Shown piece by piece: positions 26,985 through 34,741 of a stretch of DNA of 64,000 nt. The DNA is from an uncultured Comamonas sp. (GTDB taxonomy: Bacteria > Pseudomonadota > Gammaproteobacteria > Burkholderiales > Burkholderiaceae_C). Under the pieces are notes generated by a model that saw only the letters and a program-made list of their open reading frames with translations, was not told the DNA's origin and ran no database searches. The stretch spans positions 1-64,000 of the forward strand of contig CAMZGS010000002.1 of the NCBI GenBank assembly GCA_947306475.1. The letters run 5' to 3'. Every line of letters starts with the position of its first letter. Position 1 is the first letter of the stretch. The position numbers and the translations under genes are program-made.

Positions 26985-27994
26985 GATTGGAGTGGCTGCA
27001 AATCGGCCCAGCTGGGCAAGCGTTCCTGTCCGGGGACGTCCACGCTGCTGGCCAGCAGAACGGCGCGGGCGGTGGCGATGGCCACGGCTTCAGCGGCCAG
27101 GGTGAACAATGTCATCAGGCCCAGGGTCTTGTCCGCCTGGCCGGTGGCCAGGGCAAACAGGGTGTCACCATCGCTCATGGTATGTGCCGGATTAATGGCG
27201 CGGGCCAGACCATCGTGGCCGATGGTGGCCAGGCGCTGCGCCTGGGGCTTGGTCAGGGCGGCATCCGTGGCAATCACGCCAATGGTGGTATTGCTGCCCG
27301 AAAGCACGGGGCTGGCTGGGGTACCTGCCAGCAAGGCATCGCGCGCGCCCCGCAGCTCAGAGCCATCGGCGCTGCGGCATCCGGCCAGCAGGGCGCCGGT
27401 GCGCGGGTGGTACACATCGCCCAGCGCATTGCAGGCCACGATGGCGCCCACGGTAACGCCATCGACCGTGAAGCTGGCGGTGCCAATACCGCCCTTCATG
27501 GCGCGCTCCTGACCAAAGATCTTGCCCACCGAGGCACCAGCGCCAGCCCCCACACTGCCTTCTGCCGGACGAGTACGGCTGGCAGCAGCGCAGGCAGCGT
27601 AGCCCGCTGCGGCATCCGGGCGTACGCGCGCATCGCCCAGTCCCAGGTCAAACAGTACGGCAGCGGGCACCAGTGGGATGCGTGCCACGCCCACATCCAG
27701 GCCGATGCCTTGCTCCTCCAGCCAGCGCGCAGTGCCGCTGGCGGCATCCAGCCCCCAGGCGCTGCCGCCCGAAAGGGTGATGCCATGCACCTGCTGCACC
27801 AGGTGGCTGGGGTGCAGCAGATCGGTCTCGCGCGTGCCGGGCGCTGCGCCACGCACATCCACCCCGGCGGTGGCACCCTGCGGGCACAGTACCACGGTGC
27901 AGCCGGTGGGGCGTTGTGTCAGGGTGTGGTGGCCGACCAGCAGGCCCTGCACTTGGGCGATATGGCCGCTGTGGCTCAGAAGGTCGTGGGGCAT
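26981..27994 (-). CDS. P1-family peptidase/amidohydrolase (DmpA/NylC-like)
   Basis: A 337-aa member of the P1 (S58) family of self-processing Ntn-type hydrolases, which includes the aminopeptidase DmpA and the nylon-oligomer hydrolase NylC. Landmarks are VHGITLSGGSAWGLDAASGTARWLEE, the Gly/Ala-rich EGSVGAGAGASVGKI, GGIGTASFTVDGVTVGAIVACNALGD, and VLSGSNTTIGVIATDAALTK; the last holds the Asn-Thr junction where NylC-type enzymes cleave themselves (SNTT). It is probably processed into two chains. The substrate is unknown. First gene of a two-gene unit with hslR. Confidence 0.85.
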   Translation of the reverse strand: MPHDLLSHSGHIAQVQGLLVGHHTLTQRPTGCTVVLCPQGATAGVDVRGAAPGTRETDLLHPSHLVQQVHGITLSGGSAWGLDAASGTARWLEEQGIGLDVGVARIPLVPAAVLFDLGLGDARVRPDAAAGYAACAAASRTRPAEGSVGAGAGASVGKIFGQERAMKGGIGTASFTVDGVTVGAIVACNALGDVYHPRTGALLAGCRSADGSELRGARDALLAGTPASPVLSGSNTTIGVIATDAALTKPQAQRLATIGHDGLARAINPAHTMSDGDTLFALATGQADKTLGLMTLFTLAAEAVAIATARAVLLASSVDVPGQERLPSWADLQPLQS

Positions 27995-27999
27995 TGGAT

Positions 28000-28066
28000 T
28001 TTTTGAAAAGAATAGCTATCAGCGCTTTTTGGACAAGCGTTTTAGGCCGTTTTTATATAAATTTTC
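28000..28066. repeat. Dispersed intergenic palindromic repeat, copy 4
   Basis: Left part tttttgaaaagaatagctatcagcgctttttgg followed by acaagcgttttaggc and a T/A-rich end. This is a shorter, more decayed family member. It lies between the P1 peptidase start and the DUF411 gene stop. Confidence 0.7.
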
Positions 28067-28075
28067 AAGGCGTAC

Positions 28076-28588
28076 TCAGCCACGGTGGTAGCTGCTGAAG
28101 ACGCGGGTGCTGACGCCACCACCCAGCAGGTCTTTGGTGACCAGCAGCACGTCGTAAGGGTCCTGGCGGCCTTCGTACACCGGGCCGTCCATACCGGGGC
28201 TGCCCACGGGCATGCCGGGGGCCGTCAGCCCCAGGGCGCGTGGCTTTTCGGCCAGCAGCCTGCGCACATCGCCGGCGGGTACATGGCCTTCAATCAGATA
28301 GCCGCCGACCAGTGCGGTGTGGCACGAGCCCAGCTGCGGCGGCAGGCCCAGCCTGGCGCGTACGGCTGCATTGCCGCTGTTGTGTGCCGTCACGCGAAAG
28401 CCGTTGGCCTGCATGTGGTCGATCCAGTCCTGGCAGCAGCCGCATTGCGGATCTTTCCAGACTTCCACCTCCACGGCGGCGGAGTCGGCTGCTGCAGCCC
28501 AGGCAAAGGGCATGGCGCAGGCACCAGCCAGCGCAGACAGGCGCAGCAGGGCGTGGCGGCGGGGAAGGTGGTGGTGGGTGGAGGGCAT
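28076..28588 (-). CDS. DUF411 metal-binding periplasmic protein
   Basis: A 170-aa exported protein. The N-terminus has a basic pair before a hydrophobic run (RRHALLRLSALAGACAMPFAWAAAA), possibly a twin-arginine signal. The DUF411 domain is marked by VWKDPQCGCCQDWIDHM, whose CGCC motif is a metal or redox site, and by LGSCHTALVGGYLIEGHVP with a further Cys-x-His pair, then DVLLV. Family members occur in copper and other metal-resistance loci. The ATG at 28588 is chosen because AAGGA lies 7 bases upstream. The P-type metal ATPase gene lies two genes upstream, consistent with a metal-handling role. Confidence 0.88.
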   Translation of the reverse strand: MPSTHHHLPRRHALLRLSALAGACAMPFAWAAAADSAAVEVEVWKDPQCGCCQDWIDHMQANGFRVTAHNSGNAAVRARLGLPPQLGSCHTALVGGYLIEGHVPAGDVRRLLAEKPRALGLTAPGMPVGSPGMDGPVYEGRQDPYDVLLVTKDLLGGGVSTRVFSSYHRG

Positions 28589-28684
28589 GGGCAATCCTTT
28601 TGCTGCAAAGTGGACGGGGACAGTGGCGATGGTGTGCCGCGCAAAGGGCAAAGTTCCTTGTGGACCGGCTCTGGCAGCGGATTG

Positions 28685-29335
28685 CTACACCACCACATAC
28701 CGCCCCGGGCGGTGGTTCATGGACAGCACCTGATTGAGCACTACAGCCGCCAGCACCGACCACAGGGCGCGATCCGGCTCCAGCAGCACAAAGGCGCTGG
28801 CCAGAATCAGGCAGTCCAGGGCCATCAGCACATGTCCGGCGCGCCAGCCGTAGCGCTCCTGCACATACAGGGCTGCAATGCCAAAGCCGCCCAGACTGCA
28901 GCGGTGGCGAAACAGAATCAGCATGCCCACACCCACCAGCACCCCGGCGGTGATGGCGGCGTAGGCGGGGTGCAGATGGTCAAGGGTAAACCAGTGCGCC
29001 TGCAACTCCGTGAGCAGCGATAGCGCTCCCACGGCGCAGAACGTCTTGATGGTGAAGGCCCAGCCCAGCTTGCGCAGCGCCAGCCAGTAGAACGGCAGGT
29101 TGAGCACAAACAGCCACAGCCCCAGACTCAACCCCGTGGCGTAGTGCAGCACAAAGGCCAGGCCGGTGATGCCCCCTGTCAGCAGCCCGGCCTGCTGAAA
29201 CAGCGCCACGCCCAGGCCTATCAGCAGCACGGCGGTGGCGATGGCAGCACTGTCTTCCTGCGGGGTGTGGGGTGGAGCTTCGGGTGCGGAGGTGATGATG
29301 GGGCGGGAGGCGCCAGAGGGGGAGGAGGTGGGCAT
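28685..29335 (-). CDS. Short YitT-family (DUF161) membrane protein
   Basis: A 216-aa integral membrane protein with about five or six transmembrane helices, including AIATAVLLIGLGVALFQQAGLLTGGITGLAFVL, LGLWLFVLNLPFYWLALRKLGWAFTIKTFCAVGALSLL and AAITAGVLVGVGMLILFRHRCSLGG. These are the two duplicated DUF161 halves. The cytosolic DUF2179 domain at the C-terminus of full-length YitT proteins is absent, so this is the short form. The function is unknown. The start at 29335 (MPTSSPSG) is the first Met with family-like sequence behind it; the frame is open for another 79 codons without similarity. It lies 59 bases downstream of the metal ATPase gene. Confidence 0.82.
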   Translation of the reverse strand: MPTSSPSGASRPIITSAPEAPPHTPQEDSAAIATAVLLIGLGVALFQQAGLLTGGITGLAFVLHYATGLSLGLWLFVLNLPFYWLALRKLGWAFTIKTFCAVGALSLLTELQAHWFTLDHLHPAYAAITAGVLVGVGMLILFRHRCSLGGFGIAALYVQERYGWRAGHVLMALDCLILASAFVLLEPDRALWSVLAAVVLNQVLSMNHRPGRYVVV

Positions 29336-29394
29336 GGCAAGGCACAAAATTTGTGTCGATTTTAAGTTTTGCCCCTTGCCCTTGCCGGCGTGCG

Positions 29395-31422
29395 TCAGAC
29401 AGAGCCCTGGGCAGGCGTGCCGCGCCAGCGGCGCAGGCGCAGGCCATTGGCCACAACCAGCAGGCTCACGCCCATATCGGCCAGCACCGCCAGCCACATG
29501 CTGGCATGCCCGCTGAGCGCCAGTGCAAGGAACACCAGCTTGATGCCCAGCGCCAGGGCGATGTTCTGCCACAGCACCGCGTAGGTGGCACGCGCGAGCT
29601 GGATGGTGTCGCCAATGCGGCGCAGATCGTCGTGCACCAGCACCACGTCCGCCGTTTCCATGGCCATGCCGGTGCTGTGGGCGCCGCCCATGGCAAAGCC
29701 CAGGTCGGCCTGGGCCAGGGCCGGGGCGTCGTTGATGCCATCGCCCACCATGGCCGTGGGGCCGTTGCCCTGCAACTGTTGCAGGTGGCGCAGTTTGTCC
29801 TCGGGCAACAGCCCGCCCTGGGCCTGGGCGATGCCGGCCTGCCGGGCGATGGCCTGGGCGGCGCTGGGATGGTCACCGCTGAGCATGTGCACCTGCACGC
29901 CCAGGTCCTGCAGCCGCTGCACGGCCACGGTGGCCTGGGGGCGCAGGGTATCGGCCACGGCAAACCAGGCCAGCACCTGCCGCCCATCGGCCAGCAGACT
30001 GACGCTGCGTCCCTGGTCTGCCTGCGTCTGCACGGCAGCTTCCACTGCGGCAGTGACCAGCTGGTTTTCCTGCGCCCAGCGCAGATTGACCAGATACAGC
30101 GTTTGCTGCGCTGTGGTCTGTGCCTGCACGCCCCGGCCGGGCAGTGCGTGGACCTCAGCGATTTGTACGGCGTTGCCATTCGGGGGCGGGCTATCGGCCA
30201 GCCCCTGGGCAATGGCCTGGGAGACAGGGTGGTCCGAGCGCGCCGCCAGTTGGGCGGCCAGCTGGGCCAGGGCCAGTGGTTGTTCACCATCCAGGGCTTG
30301 CCAGTCCACCAGTGCCGGGCGCCCGGTGGTCAGCGTGCCGGTCTTGTCGAGCGCAACATGGCGCAGGTGGCGCGCCGCTTCCAGCACCGCGCCGCCTTTG
30401 AGCAGCACCCCCTGGCGGGCCGCTGCCGTCAGGGCGCTGACCACAGTCACCGGCGTGGAGAGCACCAGCGCGCAGGGGCAGGCAATCACCAGCAGCGCCA
30501 GCGCCTGGTAGATGGCATCCAGCACCGGCCAGCCCAGCAGCCAGGGTGCCAGCGCGGCCAGGGCCAGGGCCAGCAGCATGACGGTAGGGGTATATACGGC
30601 GGCAAACCGATCGACCAGACGTTGCACTGGCGCCTTGTTGCGCTGTGCCTGTTCCACGGCCCGTGCCATGCGTGCCAGCAGGCTTTCGCTGCTGGTGCGG
30701 GTGACCAGGATGTGCAGCTCGCCCTGCTGGTTCACGCTGCCGGCCCAGACGCTGTCGCCCGGTGCCTTGTCCACGGGCACGCTCTCGCCGGTGATGGGGG
30801 ACTGATCCACACTGCTGTGGCCCTGGGTGATGTCACCATCCAGCGGAATGTGTGCACCCGGTGGCACGCGCACTGTGGCGTGCAGGGCCACGGCGCTGGT
30901 GGGCTGCGTGTGGTAGCTGCCATCGGCCTGCTGTACCAGGGCAGTATCCGGGGTCAGGGCCAGCAGCTGGCCGATGGCCTGGCGTGCCCGGTCTGCGGCC
31001 TGGTCCTCCAGGCGCTCGGCGGCGGTGTACAGGGCCATCACCATCGCGGCTTCGGGCCATTGGCCGATCAGGAAGGCGCCCGTCACCGCCACCGCCATCA
31101 AGGCATGGATGCCCAGGCGCAGCTGGCGCACGTCGGCCAGACCCTGCCGGTAGATGCCCAGGCCGGTCAGGCCAATGGCCAGCACCGCCAGGGCCATGCC
31201 GACATAGCTCAGCGCGGGGTGTTGCGCCTGCCACCAATGTGCGGCCTCGGCCAGCAAGGCCAGCAGCAGGGCCGTGCCGATGCGCCCCCAGGAGGGCAGG
31301 GCGCTGTGCGTATGGCCGTGGTGTTCGCCCGCATCGGGGTGTTCGTTGTCATGATCGTGCGGCTGTGGCGTGCAGCAGCTGCAGGCCAGGGCCGGGGTGG
31401 GATGTGGCTTTTTCTGTTCCAT
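29395..31422 (-). CDS. Cd/Zn/Pb-transporting P1B-type ATPase
   Basis: A 675-aa heavy-metal export ATPase. The N-terminus has no full HMA domain, only a short Cys/His-rich tail (CSCC, then HDHDNEHPDAGEHHGHTH) that probably binds metal. Conserved elements follow in order: TGES in the actuator domain, the membrane metal site CPC in VIACPCAL, the phosphorylation motif DKTGT, the SDHPVSQAI motif of the nucleotide domain and GDGINDAPAL. CPC together with the MerR partner of Cd/Pb type points to Zn2+, Cd2+ or Pb2+ rather than copper. The ATG at 31422 coincides with the predicted transcription start, so the message may be leaderless. Confidence 0.93.
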   Translation of the reverse strand: MEQKKPHPTPALACSCCTPQPHDHDNEHPDAGEHHGHTHSALPSWGRIGTALLLALLAEAAHWWQAQHPALSYVGMALAVLAIGLTGLGIYRQGLADVRQLRLGIHALMAVAVTGAFLIGQWPEAAMVMALYTAAERLEDQAADRARQAIGQLLALTPDTALVQQADGSYHTQPTSAVALHATVRVPPGAHIPLDGDITQGHSSVDQSPITGESVPVDKAPGDSVWAGSVNQQGELHILVTRTSSESLLARMARAVEQAQRNKAPVQRLVDRFAAVYTPTVMLLALALAALAPWLLGWPVLDAIYQALALLVIACPCALVLSTPVTVVSALTAAARQGVLLKGGAVLEAARHLRHVALDKTGTLTTGRPALVDWQALDGEQPLALAQLAAQLAARSDHPVSQAIAQGLADSPPPNGNAVQIAEVHALPGRGVQAQTTAQQTLYLVNLRWAQENQLVTAAVEAAVQTQADQGRSVSLLADGRQVLAWFAVADTLRPQATVAVQRLQDLGVQVHMLSGDHPSAAQAIARQAGIAQAQGGLLPEDKLRHLQQLQGNGPTAMVGDGINDAPALAQADLGFAMGGAHSTGMAMETADVVLVHDDLRRIGDTIQLARATYAVLWQNIALALGIKLVFLALALSGHASMWLAVLADMGVSLLVVANGLRLRRWRGTPAQGSV

Positions 31423-31428
31423 GGCAGA

Positions 31429-31459
31429 ATTGAAAACCTGCAAGCAACTTCAAGGTCAA
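31429..31459 (-). promoter_or_regulatory. MerR-type operator/promoter of the metal ATPase gene
   Basis: On the minus strand a -35 box TTGACC (31459-31454) and a -10 box TTCAAT (31434-31429) are separated by 19 bases. This is the overlong spacer that MerR activators correct by twisting DNA. Within it lies the dyad ACCTTGAAG-TTG-CTTGCAGGT (31436-31456), matching the Cd/Pb-type operator with two mismatches between arms. It sits exactly between the divergent ATPase and regulator genes. Confidence 0.88.
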
Positions 31460-31463
31460 GCCC

Positions 31464-31934
31464 ATGTCGGAAATTCCCCTGCTGCGTATCGGCGAAGCCG
31501 CCCGGCGCAGCGGCGTCAGTGCGGCCAACATCCGCTTTTATGAAAAACAGGGCCTGCTGCCGGCTGCGCGGCGTCAGGACAACGCCTATCGCTGCTACAG
31601 CGACGCCGATGTGCACCGGCTGCGCTTCATTCGCATGTGCCGGGCGATGGATATGTCGCTGGAGGAGGTGGCCACGCTGCTGTCCCTGAACTGGGACGAC
31701 CCCGAGGACTGCCGCGCGGCCACGCAGACGGTGGCTGCCCACCTGGGCCATGTGCGCCAGCGTCTGGCCGAATTGCAGGCCCTGGAGCAGGAGTTGCAAG
31801 CCCTGCACCAGCGGTGCAACGGCGATTGGCATGCGGCGGGGCGCTGTGCCCTGCTGGAGACGCTGCATGAGCAGGCCGACCGCAGCCACTGGCAGGTTTT
31901 AGAGGCAGAAAGTGGCGCCAAGCGGCATGTATGA
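31464..31934 (+). CDS. MerR-family Cd(II)/Pb(II)-responsive regulator (CadR/PbrR type)
   Basis: A 156-aa MerR regulator. The N-terminal winged helix (LRIGEAARRSGVSAANIRFYEKQGLLP) is followed by a long dimerisation helix (about 85-115). Metal ligands are Cys83 (PEDCR), Cys118 (HQRCNGDW) and Cys128 (AGRCAL), the three-Cys set of the Cd/Pb branch; ZntR and CueR differ here. The C-terminal His-bearing HEQADRSHW may add ligands. Transcribed divergently from the P1B ATPase across a 41-base gap that contains the operator, so it should activate the exporter upon metal binding and limit its own expression. Confidence 0.92.
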   Translation: MSEIPLLRIGEAARRSGVSAANIRFYEKQGLLPAARRQDNAYRCYSDADVHRLRFIRMCRAMDMSLEEVATLLSLNWDDPEDCRAATQTVAAHLGHVRQRLAELQALEQELQALHQRCNGDWHAAGRCALLETLHEQADRSHWQVLEAESGAKRHV

Positions 31935-31955
31935 AGCGCAGGCAGCCGTGGGTTT

Positions 31956-32735
31956 TCAGTCCTTGAGCGTCAGCACCACCGGGGCGTGGTCGCTGGGCTG
32001 CTTGTTCTTGCGCGGTGCGCGGTCGATGTGGCAGGCGCTGGCCAGGGGCTTCAGGGCATCGCTGATCAGAATGTGGTCGATGCGCATGCCCCGGTTCTTC
32101 TGGAAGCCCAGCATGCGGTAGTCCCACCAGGAAAAACTTTTTTCCGGCTGCTCGAACAGCCGAAAGCTGTCGTGCAGGCCCAGGCCGAGCAGCTCCTGAA
32201 AATGCGCGCGCTCTTCGGGCGTGTGGTGGATGGTGCCGGCCAGCCCCACCGGGTCGAAGGTGTCGCGGTCGTCCGGCGTGACGTTGAAGTCGCCCATCAG
32301 CACCAGGCGTGGGTGCTGCTGCAGCTGCTCGCGCACCCATTGGCTCAGCGCTGCCAGCCAGCGCAGCTTGTAGGCGAACTTGTCGGTGCCTGGCGCCTGG
32401 CCGTTGACGAAGTAGGCATTGATCACGCGCAGCGGCCCCTGCGGGGTGTCCAGCGTGGCGCTGATGACGCGCGCCTGTTCATCGGCAAAGTGCGGCAGGT
32501 TGCGCACCACGTCGCGCATCGGGTGGCGCGAGAGCAGGGCCACGCCGTTGTAGGTTTTCTGGCCGAAGGCGGCGCTGTGGTAGCCGGCCGATTCAATCTC
32601 CAGCTGCGGGAATTTGTCGTCGGTGAGCTTGAGCTCTTGCAGGCCCAGCACATCGACGGGGTTGGCGGCCAGCCAGTCCAGCACCTGGGGCAGGCGCACG
32701 GACAGGGAGTTGACGTTCCAGGTGGCCAAAAGCAT
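31956..32735 (-). CDS. xthA: Exodeoxyribonuclease III
   Basis: A 259-aa AP endonuclease/3' exonuclease of the ExoIII/APE1 (EEP) fold. Catalytic residues lie in TWNVNSL, LQELKL (metal-binding Glu), LMGDFNVTPDDRD (Asp and Asn) and the final QPSDHAPV (Asp-His pair). FSWWDYR is also conserved. The ATG at 32735 is chosen over a GTG seven codons upstream because GGAGA lies at an ideal 7-8 bases before it. Convergent with the MerR gene, 21 bases apart. Acts in base-excision repair. Confidence 0.93.
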   Translation of the reverse strand: MLLATWNVNSLSVRLPQVLDWLAANPVDVLGLQELKLTDDKFPQLEIESAGYHSAAFGQKTYNGVALLSRHPMRDVVRNLPHFADEQARVISATLDTPQGPLRVINAYFVNGQAPGTDKFAYKLRWLAALSQWVREQLQQHPRLVLMGDFNVTPDDRDTFDPVGLAGTIHHTPEERAHFQELLGLGLHDSFRLFEQPEKSFSWWDYRMLGFQKNRGMRIDHILISDALKPLASACHIDRAPRKNKQPSDHAPVVLTLKD

Positions 32736-32803
32736 GGGGCATTTCTCCGTATTCACATGGGTGCCGACGGGCGGCAGGGCAAGGCGGCGATTGTGGCCGA
32801 TGC

Positions 32804-32837
32804 AAAAAGCCCCTGGGCCGGGGCTGCTCCAGGGGCG
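32804..32837 (-). terminator. Rho-independent terminator of nhaA
   Basis: On the minus strand cgcccctgg and ccaggggc form a GC-rich stem around a GC-rich loop, followed by ttttt. It lies 24 bases past the nhaA stop. Confidence 0.85.
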
Positions 32838-32860
32838 ACGGGTGTGCGCGGTGGCGCTGC

Positions 32861-34285
32861 TTAGGCCGCTGTTTGGGCCAGTTTGTCCCGCACCACAAAA
32901 CCGTAGGCCAGACCCACGATGGCTGCCGTGGCCGAGGCGCCCAGGATGCCCAGCTTGGCCGCGCCCAGCAAGGCTGCGTCGCCAAAGGCCAGGCCGCCGA
33001 CAAAGATGGCCATGGTAAAGCCGATGCCCGCCAGCAGACCCACCAGCACCACGCCGCGCCAGTTCACGCCCGCAGGCAAGGTGCAGGCGCCGCTTTTGAC
33101 GGCCAGGAAGGTGGCGGCGAATACGCCAATGGGCTTGCCCAGCACCAGCGCCAGCAGCACGCCCAGCGCCACGGTCTGCGGCCCGCTGGCCGACAGGTCC
33201 ATGCCGTCAAACTGCACGCCGGCGTTGGCCAGGGCAAAAATGGGCATCACGCCAAACGCCACCCAGGGGTGCAGCTGTATGGGCAGGCGAAAGACGGGCG
33301 GCAGCAGATCGCGCTGGGCGCTGTTGGCAATGCGCAGCTCGTGGTGCAGCACTTCGGCTTCGAACTGGCCCTGCTGGGCCTGCAGGCGGATGCGGGTGAG
33401 TGCCTGCTGCGCCACATCCAGATGGTGCTGCTGCGCCGGGCGCATGGCCACCGGCGTCATCAGGCCCAGCACCACGCCCGCCAGCGTGGGGTGGGCGCCG
33501 GTCTGCAGCAGCCCCAGCCACAGGATGGCGCCGGGCAGCACATAGGCCCAGGCCGAGGCCACGCCCATGCGGTTGAGCAGCAGCACCAGCAGCAAGCCCA
33601 CCAGGGCCACACCAAAGCCGCTGTAGTCCAGTCCGCCCGAGTAGAAAAACGCAATGATCAGCACAGCCACGATGTCGTCGATGATGGCCAGCGCCAGCAG
33701 GAAGATGCGCAACGCGCCGGGAATGGATTTACCCAGCAGCGCCAGCACACCCACGGCAAAGGCAATGTCGGTGGCGGTGGGAATGGCCCAGCCGTTGAGC
33801 AAGATCTTGTCGCTACCGGCCATGGCCACATAGATCAGCGCGGGCACGACCACACCGCCCAGGGCGGCAATGATGGGCAGTAGCGCCTGGCGCACATCGG
33901 CCAGGGCGCCGTTGTGCATCTCGCGGCGAATTTCCATGCCCACGACCAGGAAGAAGATGGTCATCAGCACGTCGTTGACGAAGAAGTGCAGGTCCGTGCT
34001 CCAGTTCCACGGCCCCAGGGTGAGCGCCAGCGGCGCATGCCAGGTGGCAAAGTAGCTCTCGGCCCAGGGCGAGTTGGCCCAGGTCAGCGCAATGGCGGCG
34101 GCAATGAGCAGCACGATGCCGCTCATCGACTCAATGTGCAGCATGCGCGCAAAGGCGCCGGAGGCCCTGTCCGTGGCCTGCTGCAGCGGCGGAATGTGTG
34201 TGCTGGGGGCAGGAAACTGCGGATGTACCGAGGTGCCTGCCAGTGGCTCGGGAAGGTTGGAAGTGTTGTTGCCGTGCGTGGGCAT
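32861..34285 (-). CDS. nhaA: Na+/H+ antiporter NhaA
   Basis: A 474-aa inner-membrane sodium/proton exchanger with about 12 helices. The N-terminal part of about 50 residues is a Pro/Thr-rich extension not found in E. coli NhaA. Signature segments are FFLVVGMEIRREMHNGAL, ALIYVAMAG, the ion-binding pair in TDIAFAVGVLALLG and FLLALAIIDDIVAVLIIAFFYS (adjacent Asp residues), and IGFTMAIFVGGLAFGDAALL. It moves two protons in per sodium out and protects against salt and alkali. Has its own terminator. Confidence 0.94.
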   Translation of the reverse strand: MPTHGNNTSNLPEPLAGTSVHPQFPAPSTHIPPLQQATDRASGAFARMLHIESMSGIVLLIAAAIALTWANSPWAESYFATWHAPLALTLGPWNWSTDLHFFVNDVLMTIFFLVVGMEIRREMHNGALADVRQALLPIIAALGGVVVPALIYVAMAGSDKILLNGWAIPTATDIAFAVGVLALLGKSIPGALRIFLLALAIIDDIVAVLIIAFFYSGGLDYSGFGVALVGLLLVLLLNRMGVASAWAYVLPGAILWLGLLQTGAHPTLAGVVLGLMTPVAMRPAQQHHLDVAQQALTRIRLQAQQGQFEAEVLHHELRIANSAQRDLLPPVFRLPIQLHPWVAFGVMPIFALANAGVQFDGMDLSASGPQTVALGVLLALVLGKPIGVFAATFLAVKSGACTLPAGVNWRGVVLVGLLAGIGFTMAIFVGGLAFGDAALLGAAKLGILGASATAAIVGLAYGFVVRDKLAQTAA

Positions 34286-34565
34286 AGTGCTCCTTGTTGT
34301 TCAAGACAGCACCGTGCGCTGCCAGCCCATGCCGTGCTGTGCGCAGATGCAAGCCACGCGCGCCAGCGCTGGCGCGTGGTATGCGAGGTGCACAAGGGGG
34401 GCGGGCAGGGCGCACGCGTGCCGTGCGGTGCAGGCGGCCCGACCTGCACCAAAAATCACCTGCCATCGCCACCGCATGTGGCGGGCACCCGGGGCGCAGT
34501 GTACCCAACTGTGCGCAACATGCAGCCATTTCCGTGCATGTGGCGTACATCGTGCTTTCATATAC
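34286..34565. other. Gene-free region upstream of nhaA
   Basis: About 280 bases with several short open frames but no recognisable product or ribosome-binding site. The region is rich in CpG and GCAT-type motifs, and gcacgcg/cgcgtgc-like words recur. It presumably holds the nhaA promoter, which I cannot place with confidence. Confidence 0.5.
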
Positions 34566-34657
34566 AAAACATAGCTGCTGGCGCTTGTCCTGCAATGGTT
34601 TTACTTTCAATAAATAGTGGAATCCTTATGTAGCAAGCGCCAGAAGCTATGTTTTTT
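34566..34657. repeat. Dispersed intergenic palindromic repeat, copy 5 (best-preserved)
   Basis: The left arm aaaacatagctgctggcgcttg (34566-34587) and the right arm caagcgccagaagctatgtttt (34634-34655) are reverse complements with a single mismatch over 22 bp. A 46-base AT-rich loop separates them. This copy defines the family consensus used for the others. Confidence 0.92.
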
Positions 34658-34682
34658 ATATCTGTACTGTGCAGACAGATAC

Positions 34683-34712
34683 AAAAAAGCCCCTGGGCTG
34701 TGCCAGGGGCTT
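34683..34712 (-). terminator. Rho-independent terminator of the TRAP operon
   Basis: On the minus strand aagcccctgg and ccaggggctt pair over 10 bp with a 6-base loop, followed by tttt. It lies 30 bases after the stop of the large permease gene. Confidence 0.88.
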
Positions 34713-34741
34713 GGGGTGCGGCGATGTGCCCTGGAGTGCGA

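Noticed and set aside
34286-34741. Several 80-160-codon open frames in the nhaA-dctM gap
   Set aside because: All are Cys/His/Ala-rich, overlap each other on both strands, lack ribosome-binding sites and run through the repeat and terminator.
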